DNA of 11,401 nucleotides from CAZWUZ01 sp964637655 [NCBI: uncultured bacterium] (lineage in GTDB: Bacteria; DAOPZR01), in NCBI GenBank assembly GCA_964637655.1, contig CAZWUZ010000111.1, forward strand, positions 1 through 11,401. The letters are read 5' to 3'. Made by a program: the position numbers and the translations under genes. This document shows, piece after piece, positions 7,304 to 11,401 of this stretch; the first letter of the stretch is position 1; each line of letters begins with the position of its first letter. The notes under the pieces were generated by a model. That model did no database searches. It had not been told where the DNA came from and was given only the letters and a program-made list of their open reading frames with translations.

Positions 7304-9022
7304 ATGAACAGGAATGTCATCATCGGCATCGTGCTCGCCATCGTCGCGCTGGGCGGCGGCGGCTACCTCTACTGGGACGACATCGTCAACGTTATCCCCG
7401 AGGACTATCGTTCGTATATCCCGGGCTACGTCGCCCCCGCCCCGCCGGTGGTGCAGGCAACCGATACGGCTGCGGCAGCCGGGCCCACAGTCGAGGAATA
7501 TCGCGAGAAGGTCGCAGCCATCTTCGATGCGGTGGCACAACACGAGGGACTTTGGCTGTACGGGGACACCGCCTGGGGTTACAGCACGACGTTGAAAACG
7601 CTTGCGATTACTTACCCGGAGAATTCTGGACAGAAAAACATCAACGTGTCGGGGAAGATGATCTGGACGCGTATTGATGACTGGAGCATGTGGAACTGGC
7701 GGGTCGATCTCGAGGGGAATCCGTATGGCGAAGTGAATGCTACCAATAGTGAGGGCACGCAGTTGCGCGATGTCGGCGGCAGCAAAAACTACGAGGGGAG
7801 TCCGGTCTGTGAACGGCTCTGGTACGAACTCAGCAATCCGCTCTGGTTATTGCCTGTCACGAACTTTGATCTGCCGCTGTCGTTGGTTGAAGAGGGAGAA
7901 GAAGGTACCGTGCGCCTTGTTTTTGCCAATGATGAGGCTCCGGGACAGGGTTTCTACGCTGTGCGCAGCATGACCATGGAAGTCCGAAGTGAAGAAGATA
8001 ACTATGAACTGGTTAGCTATACATTGAAACTGTTCGTTGACGGCAAGATTCGGACGCACAGCATTCGTTGGGAAAAGGCTGGCGATAATTATATTCTGAC
8101 TACCGACCAAGGCAGGATGGAAGTCGAGTCGCGCACGTCTGAAGGAATGGTGCTTGCTTGCGCCGGAACCAACCCGACACGATACACGTTTGCCTATGGC
8201 GAACACGGGTTTGCCGGTGTGTCGATTGCACTAACCCGCGAAGATGTCACGTATGAGGCGGAATTGAGTGACGTGGAACCATTGATTGATCCGCCCGGCG
8301 AAAAGTTCCTGCTCGGCGCCGAATACAAAGAACCGGACGAAGCTAGTGTCTGGGCGCAGGAAAAAATGGGCTGGCGGAATCCGGGCGACGTTGCGGCTCC
8401 GACTGAAGATTCCGAGGATGAAAACGACACAGGCACCGCCTCACCTACGGAAGTAAGTAGTTCAGAAACTGAGGACGGGACAGACGCAGGGAGAACGGCA
8501 CAAGCAGTTAACGCTCAAGAAGAAGGTGATGAGGAAGAACAGCCGGCGGAAACCGCGCAGGCTGCGCGCCCGGCACCGGCTCCCGCCTCGGCGGAAGCAG
8601 AGGAAGAAGAGGAAGAGGAGGAAGCGCCTGCACCGGCCCCTGCTCCCCGTCCGGCTCCGCAGCCCGCGCCGCGCCCGCAACCCGCAGCGCAACCCGCGCG
8701 TCAGGCGACGACTGCCACCGCGGCCGCTCCGGCCACCGGCGGCACAGCTGTCGCCCGCCCCGCCGCGCCCGCACCATACACACAGGCGGTCACGGCATAC
8801 CGTGGCGGCAACCTGCGCCTCGCTGAACAGAAACTGCAGCAGACCCTGCGCCAGTCGCCGAACCATGCGGGTGCGAATTACCTGCTCGGCTACATCTACT
8901 ACACGCGTGGCAATTACAGCGCCGCGCACACGTACCTGTCGCGCACCTGGCGCCAGACGCGCGACCGCCAGTTGGCCGCGCAGGCCCAGCAGCTGCTGCA
9001 CCGCATGGGCTATCCGTACTGA
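7304..9022 (+). CDS. Membrane-anchored protein of unknown function with C-terminal TPR-like segment
   Basis: A 572-residue protein I do not recognise as a whole. Residues 4-24 form one hydrophobic helix after a short MNRN start, so it is a signal anchor or uncleaved signal. No lipobox is seen. Residues about 60-345 form a domain rich in aromatic and beta-strand-like segments, probably outside the cytoplasm. Residues about 365-490 are a low-complexity linker: first acidic with a run of glutamates, then Pro/Ala/Arg/Gln-rich. Residues 491-572 contain a TPR-like helical pair (AVTAYRGGNLRLAEQ, GANYLLGYIYYTRGNYSAA), suggesting protein binding. The ATG at 7304 has GGAGG at 7293-7297. The folded domain's DNA is markedly AT-richer than its flanks (22 of 60 G+C at 7981-8040, against 50 of 60 at 8641-8700). 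A periplasmic or envelope adaptor fits, but that is inference. Confidence 0.8.
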   Translation: MNRNVIIGIVLAIVALGGGGYLYWDDIVNVIPEDYRSYIPGYVAPAPPVVQATDTAAAAGPTVEEYREKVAAIFDAVAQHEGLWLYGDTAWGYSTTLKTLAITYPENSGQKNINVSGKMIWTRIDDWSMWNWRVDLEGNPYGEVNATNSEGTQLRDVGGSKNYEGSPVCERLWYELSNPLWLLPVTNFDLPLSLVEEGEEGTVRLVFANDEAPGQGFYAVRSMTMEVRSEEDNYELVSYTLKLFVDGKIRTHSIRWEKAGDNYILTTDQGRMEVESRTSEGMVLACAGTNPTRYTFAYGEHGFAGVSIALTREDVTYEAELSDVEPLIDPPGEKFLLGAEYKEPDEASVWAQEKMGWRNPGDVAAPTEDSEDENDTGTASPTEVSSSETEDGTDAGRTAQAVNAQEEGDEEEQPAETAQAARPAPAPASAEAEEEEEEEEAPAPAPAPRPAPQPAPRPQPAAQPARQATTATAAAPATGGTAVARPAAPAPYTQAVTAYRGGNLRLAEQKLQQTLRQSPNHAGANYLLGYIYYTRGNYSAAHTYLSRTWRQTRDRQLAAQAQQLLHRMGYPY

Positions 9023-9058
9023 GCAGGTTTTACGCAACACCATTCATAACACGAAAAA

Positions 9059-9095
9059 GCCTAACCACATAGCATAACGGTGGTTAGGCCTTTCT
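9059..9095. terminator. Intrinsic terminator, able to work in both directions
   Basis: A perfect 10-bp stem (GCCTAACCAC, 9059-9068, with GTGGTTAGGC, 9080-9089) closes an 11-base loop. On the plus strand CTTTCT follows, ending the unknown-protein transcript 36 bases past its stop. On the minus strand the tail is TTTTTC, a better T run, although no minus-strand gene leads into it. Confidence 0.88.
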
Positions 9096-9153
9096 GCCAT
9101 CAGTGTCGCAGTACCTTGCTGACCGCTGGAAAACCTGTTTTTACAAGTTTTTC

Positions 9154-9190
9154 TTGACGAATCCTTGACGTAGAATTTGTGCGGTACCGC
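9154..9190. repeat. TTGACG direct repeat and GCGGTACCGC palindrome upstream of the nitroreductase promoter
   Basis: TTGACG occurs at 9154-9159 and 9165-9170, exactly 11 bp apart. It is followed by a perfect 10-bp palindrome, GCGGTACCGC, at 9181-9190, just upstream of the predicted -35. This looks like regulator-binding architecture, though TTGACG alone could also be spare -35 boxes. Confidence 0.3.
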
Positions 9191-9201
9191 AGATGCTGCC
9201 A

Positions 9202-9231
9202 TTGACGGGCACACAGTGGTCGTGCTACGTT
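9202..9231 (+). promoter_or_regulatory. Extended -10 promoter for the ferredoxin-nitroreductase gene
   Basis: TTGACG (9202-9207), 18-base spacer, then TACGTT (9226-9231) preceded by TGC. This has the same extended -10 layout as the box at 2924-2953. The predicted start near 9238 leaves a short leader holding the GAGGAGG ribosome binding site (9244-9250). Confidence 0.55.
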
Positions 9232-9255
9232 CGCAGCATTATCGAGGAGGCTGTT

Positions 9256-10059
9256 ATGGGACTGCTGCGCGTGGCAACAGAGAAATGCACGAAATGCGGG
9301 GCGTGCGCGGAGGTCTGCCCGGCCTTCGTCATCGGCATGGGTGAGGACGGACCACGGCAGCTGCATCCCGGCTGCTTTGCCTGCGGGCATTGCGTGGCGG
9401 TCTGCCCGACGGCGGCCCTCGACAACCGCCGCGCACCGCTGGCGGAGCAGGCGGCACTCGGCGCGTTCCCGGTCATCGACCCGGATACCGCGGAACGTTT
9501 TCTGCGCTCGCGGCGCGCCATCCGCACCTACCTCGATAAGCCGGTGCCGCGCGAAATGATCGTCCGGCTGCTCAATGTGGCACGCCACGCGCCAACGGGC
9601 GCCAATACGCAGGGCGTCGGTTTTCTTGTGGTGCAGCAGCAGGAAATGCTGCGCGCGGTTATCGAGACGACCGTCGGGTTTCTCGAAGAGCAGGGAAAAA
9701 CACCGGCGGGCAAGTTCTATGGTGACTACGCGCGCCTGTACCGGTCAACCGGTAAGGACATCATCCTGCGCGGTGCGCCCTGCCTGGTCGTCACGCACGG
9801 CGCTGCAGGCAATCCGATGCTCGCGGAGAGTACGTACGATTTCATCGCCTATGCGGAACTTTTCGCCACAACACTTGGACTGGGGACCTGCTGGGCAGGT
9901 TTTGTCGGCATGGCGGCGGCGGCGAACTGGCAGCCGCTGCTCGACGTGCTGGCGCTTCCGGCCGGACGCGCGGCCACGGGCGGTTTTATGCTCGGCTATC
10001 CGCGCTACCGCTACCACCGGCTCGTGGCCCGACAGCCGCTGCAGGCAGACTGGCGCTGA
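9256..10059 (+). CDS. Nitroreductase family protein with N-terminal 2[4Fe-4S] ferredoxin domain
   Basis: A 267-residue fusion of a bacterial two-cluster ferredoxin and an FMN-dependent nitroreductase. Two CxxCxxCxxxCP motifs (C11, C14, C17, C21 and C40, C43, C46, C50) bind two [4Fe-4S] clusters. Then come SRRAIRTY (85-92) and HAPTGANTQ (111-119), the FMN-phosphate and ribityl-binding segments of the nitroreductase fold, and LGLGTCWAGF near the C-terminus. Electrons would pass from the clusters to FMN and on to an unknown acceptor; nitro compounds or flavin/quinone-like substrates are possible. An in-frame ATG at 9193 would add 21 residues, but 9256 has a strong GAGGAGG five bases upstream, and the 9193 ATG lies upstream of the likely promoter. 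It is monocistronic between a terminator and the 200-bp inverted-repeat block. Cytoplasmic, as no signal sequence is seen. Confidence 0.93.
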   Translation: MGLLRVATEKCTKCGACAEVCPAFVIGMGEDGPRQLHPGCFACGHCVAVCPTAALDNRRAPLAEQAALGAFPVIDPDTAERFLRSRRAIRTYLDKPVPREMIVRLLNVARHAPTGANTQGVGFLVVQQQEMLRAVIETTVGFLEEQGKTPAGKFYGDYARLYRSTGKDIILRGAPCLVVTHGAAGNPMLAESTYDFIAYAELFATTLGLGTCWAGFVGMAAAANWQPLLDVLALPAGRAATGGFMLGYPRYRYHRLVARQPLQADWR

Positions 10060-10084
10060 ACTGCCGTAATGCCACTACGGGATC

Positions 10085-10284
10085 CAAGGGGGCCATACTA
10101 GCACATTGACACATTCAGATGCGGGGGCGGCATAGCGCATTGACGCATTGTATCGGGCCCGGCTTGCGCTGACCCTGCCTGCTGTTGCGTGCGTAGCGAA
10201 TATCTATAAAACCCTGTTTGCCAATGGGATAACGGCGTGTTGTTGTTGGAAACGAATGTGTCAATGTGTCAGTATGGCCCCTTG
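10085..10284. mobile_element. 200-bp inverted-repeat element, MITE-like, non-coding
   Basis: The two ends are near-perfect inverted repeats: 10085-10116 matches the reverse complement of 10254-10284 at 29 of 31 aligned bases plus one gap in a G run. The arms begin CAAGGGG and end CACATTGACACATTC. The interior has no open reading frame of note and no transposase. A related motif recurs inside at 10134-10150. I see no clear target-site duplication. The block fills almost all of the gap between the convergent nitroreductase (stop 10059) and pseudouridine synthase (stop 10286). A miniature inverted-repeat transposable element or decayed IS is the best reading. A long intergenic hairpin acting as a convergent-gene terminator or mRNA 3' stabiliser is the alternative. 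Confidence 0.6.
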
Positions 10285-10285
10285 T

Positions 10286-11230
10286 TTATGAGGCTCCCAT
10301 CTCGCGGAGGCGTTCCCACTCGGCGGTGAATTCCGGGGGAGGCGGCACGGTGAATGACACGCGCTCGCCCGTGGCGGGATGGGTGAATTCCAGTTTCTCG
10401 GCATGCAGCAGCAGGCGCGCGGCATCGTCGCCGCGGCTGCTGCGTTTGGTTGCCCTGCCGCCGTACCTCGGGTCGCCGGCGATGGGGTTCCCCAGATAAT
10501 TCATGTGCACGCGCAGCTGGTGGGTGCGCCCCGTGCGCGGGTGCAGCGCCACCAGGGTGAAGGCCCCGGCGCGTTCGACCACTTCCAGGTCGGTAACCGC
10601 TTCGCGCGCCCCCTCGCGGCGCACGCTCATCTTTGTCGGGTCGGTGGTACTGCGCGCGATGGGCAGATCGAGCGTGAGGCGGTCGGCGCGCACGGCGCCG
10701 CGGCAGACGGCAAGGTAGCGCTTGCTCACGGTACGCGCGGCAAACTGCGCGATCAGCGACTGGTAGGCCGCGGCGGTGCGGGCGATGACGAGCACGCCGC
10801 TGGTGTCGCGGTCGAGGCGGTGGACGATGCCCGGGCGTCCGGGGCCGCCCACCCCCGCGAGTTCGGGGTACTGGAAAAGAAGCGCGGCGGCCAGCGTCCC
10901 GGTACGCCGCCCGTGCCCGGGATGCACGACCAGTCCGTGCGGCTTGTTGACGACGATAATCTCGGCGTCGGCATGCACAAGGTCGAGGCCCAGCGGTTCC
11001 GGCTCGAGCCCGGCGGCTTTCGCTTGCGGATCCGGCCAGGCAACGGTGTCCCCCGCCTGCAGGCGGAAACTCGACTTGCGCGGCACGCCGTTGACGGTGA
11101 CCACTCCCCCGCCGATGAGGTGCTGCGCCTCGCCGCGCGAAGTGCCCAGCTGCGCGGTGAGGAAACGGTCGAGCCGCTCGTCTGCGACTGTTGCGGTTCC
11201 CTGATGTGCAGGCGGAGAGGAACCGTTCAA
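10286..11230 (-). CDS. RluA-family 23S rRNA pseudouridine synthase (RluD-like)
   Basis: A 314-residue enzyme that isomerises uridine to pseudouridine in RNA, most likely 23S rRNA. An N-terminal S4 RNA-binding domain (about 17-64, RLDRFL...SRGEAQHLI...VTVNG) precedes the RluA catalytic domain: NKPHGLVVHPG (95-105), GIVHRLDRDTSG (134-145) with catalytic D140, SKRYLAVCRG, and HPRTGRTHQLRVHM. Order and length match RluC/RluD. RluD is favoured by overall layout but the target uridines cannot be read from sequence. The start is a TTG at 11230 that overlaps the stop of the upstream HicB-like gene (TTGA). No other start codon lies before the S4 domain, so translational coupling is likely. Its stop sits directly against the right arm of the inverted-repeat element. 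Confidence 0.92.
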   Translation of the reverse strand: MNGSSPPAHQGTATVADERLDRFLTAQLGTSRGEAQHLIGGGVVTVNGVPRKSSFRLQAGDTVAWPDPQAKAAGLEPEPLGLDLVHADAEIIVVNKPHGLVVHPGHGRRTGTLAAALLFQYPELAGVGGPGRPGIVHRLDRDTSGVLVIARTAAAYQSLIAQFAARTVSKRYLAVCRGAVRADRLTLDLPIARSTTDPTKMSVRREGAREAVTDLEVVERAGAFTLVALHPRTGRTHQLRVHMNYLGNPIAGDPRYGGRATKRSSRGDDAARLLLHAEKLEFTHPATGERVSFTVPPPPEFTAEWERLREMGAS

Positions 11231-11401
11231 ACGGCAACCGCCATGACTTCTGCCGTGGCGGTTGCGACGGGAACAGGCTGGCCGTCTTCGATCATGCCCT
11301 TGATGTGCAAAGCGATTGCTTCGTGCATGAGGCGCTCAGTTTCCTCACGCGTTGCCCCGGCAGCCACACAGCCGGGCAGATCCGGACAGTATGCGGAGAA
11401 A
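11227..11401 (-). CDS. hicB: HicB-type antitoxin-like protein, C-terminal part (5' end beyond window)
   Basis: The last 57 codons of a gene that enters from the right edge. The visible start, FSAYCPDLPGCVAAGAT, is the hallmark of the HicB antitoxin/UPF0150 degenerate RNase-H-like fold (consensus about YsayvPDLPGCvaaGdT). It is followed by the usual helix (REETERLMHEAIALHIKGM) and the EDGQPVP segment. It ends at a TGA (11227-11229) shared with the TTG start of the pseudouridine synthase gene. In full TA loci it pairs with a small HicA mRNA interferase. HicA is not in this window, and solitary HicB-like proteins are common, so an active TA module is not shown. Confidence 0.85.
   Translation of the reverse strand, partial: FSAYCPDLPGCVAAGATREETERLMHEAIALHIKGMIEDGQPVPVATATAEVMAVAV

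Noticed and set aside
7196-7304. tRNA-Thr as an integration (att) site for an island covering the AT-rich gene
   Set aside because: I found no second copy of the tRNA 3' end downstream and no integrase in the window.
10269-11237. 322-codon minus-strand frame overlapping the pseudouridine synthase
   Set aside because: Arg/Pro/His-rich out-of-frame reading of the rluD-like gene, which has the intact HRLDRDTSG motif in the other frame.

Overview
The window is GC-rich (by eye about 63-68% in most genes), densely coded bacterial DNA. It reads as one Gram-negative-type chromosome segment. The promoters are near-consensus sigma-70 boxes, the tRNA carries an encoded CCA, and several starts have GGAGG-type ribosome binding sites. 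I cannot fix the phylum. Tandem DUF115/MptE-like proteins, a PPi-type phosphofructokinase and a ferredoxin-nitroreductase fusion are the sort of mix found in motile, anaerobic or facultative Gram-negative lineages such as spirochaetes, Kiritimatiellota/Lentisphaerota or some proteobacteria. That is inference only.

Layout. (1) 24-2802, minus strand: metX (homoserine/serine O-acyltransferase) from a near-perfect promoter, followed by a 487-residue fold-type II PLP enzyme of the cysteine synthase superfamily. The second gene has its own consensus promoter, whose -35 box overlaps the metX stop codon, and ends at a strong intrinsic terminator. Together they look like a sulfur amino acid unit. (2) 2803-7150, plus strand: a divergent region with three 11-bp-phased TGCAC motifs, then two tandem DUF115 (MAF/MptE-like) genes overlapping by 4 bp, then a pyrophosphate-dependent phosphofructokinase 34 bp on, and a weak hairpin. 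(3) 7153-9095: a tRNA-Thr(GGU) with its own promoter, then a 572-residue membrane-anchored protein with an unrecognised, AT-richer extracytoplasmic domain, an acidic and Pro/Ala-rich linker and a short C-terminal TPR-like segment, ended by a strong hairpin terminator. (4) 9096-10059: a promoter region and a ferredoxin-nitroreductase. (5) 10085-10284: a 200-bp non-coding block bounded by near-perfect ~31-bp inverted repeats, which looks like a miniature inverted-repeat element, between convergent genes. (6) 10286-11401, minus strand: an RluA/RluD-type pseudouridine synthase whose TTG start overlaps the stop of a HicB-type antitoxin-like gene that runs off the right edge.

The parts most worth following are the 200-bp inverted-repeat element, the metX/PLP-enzyme pair, the tandem DUF115 pair linked to a glycolytic enzyme, the unknown chimeric surface protein, and the phased repeats between the divergent promoters. 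I see no CRISPR array, complete insertion sequence, phage or obvious defence island.
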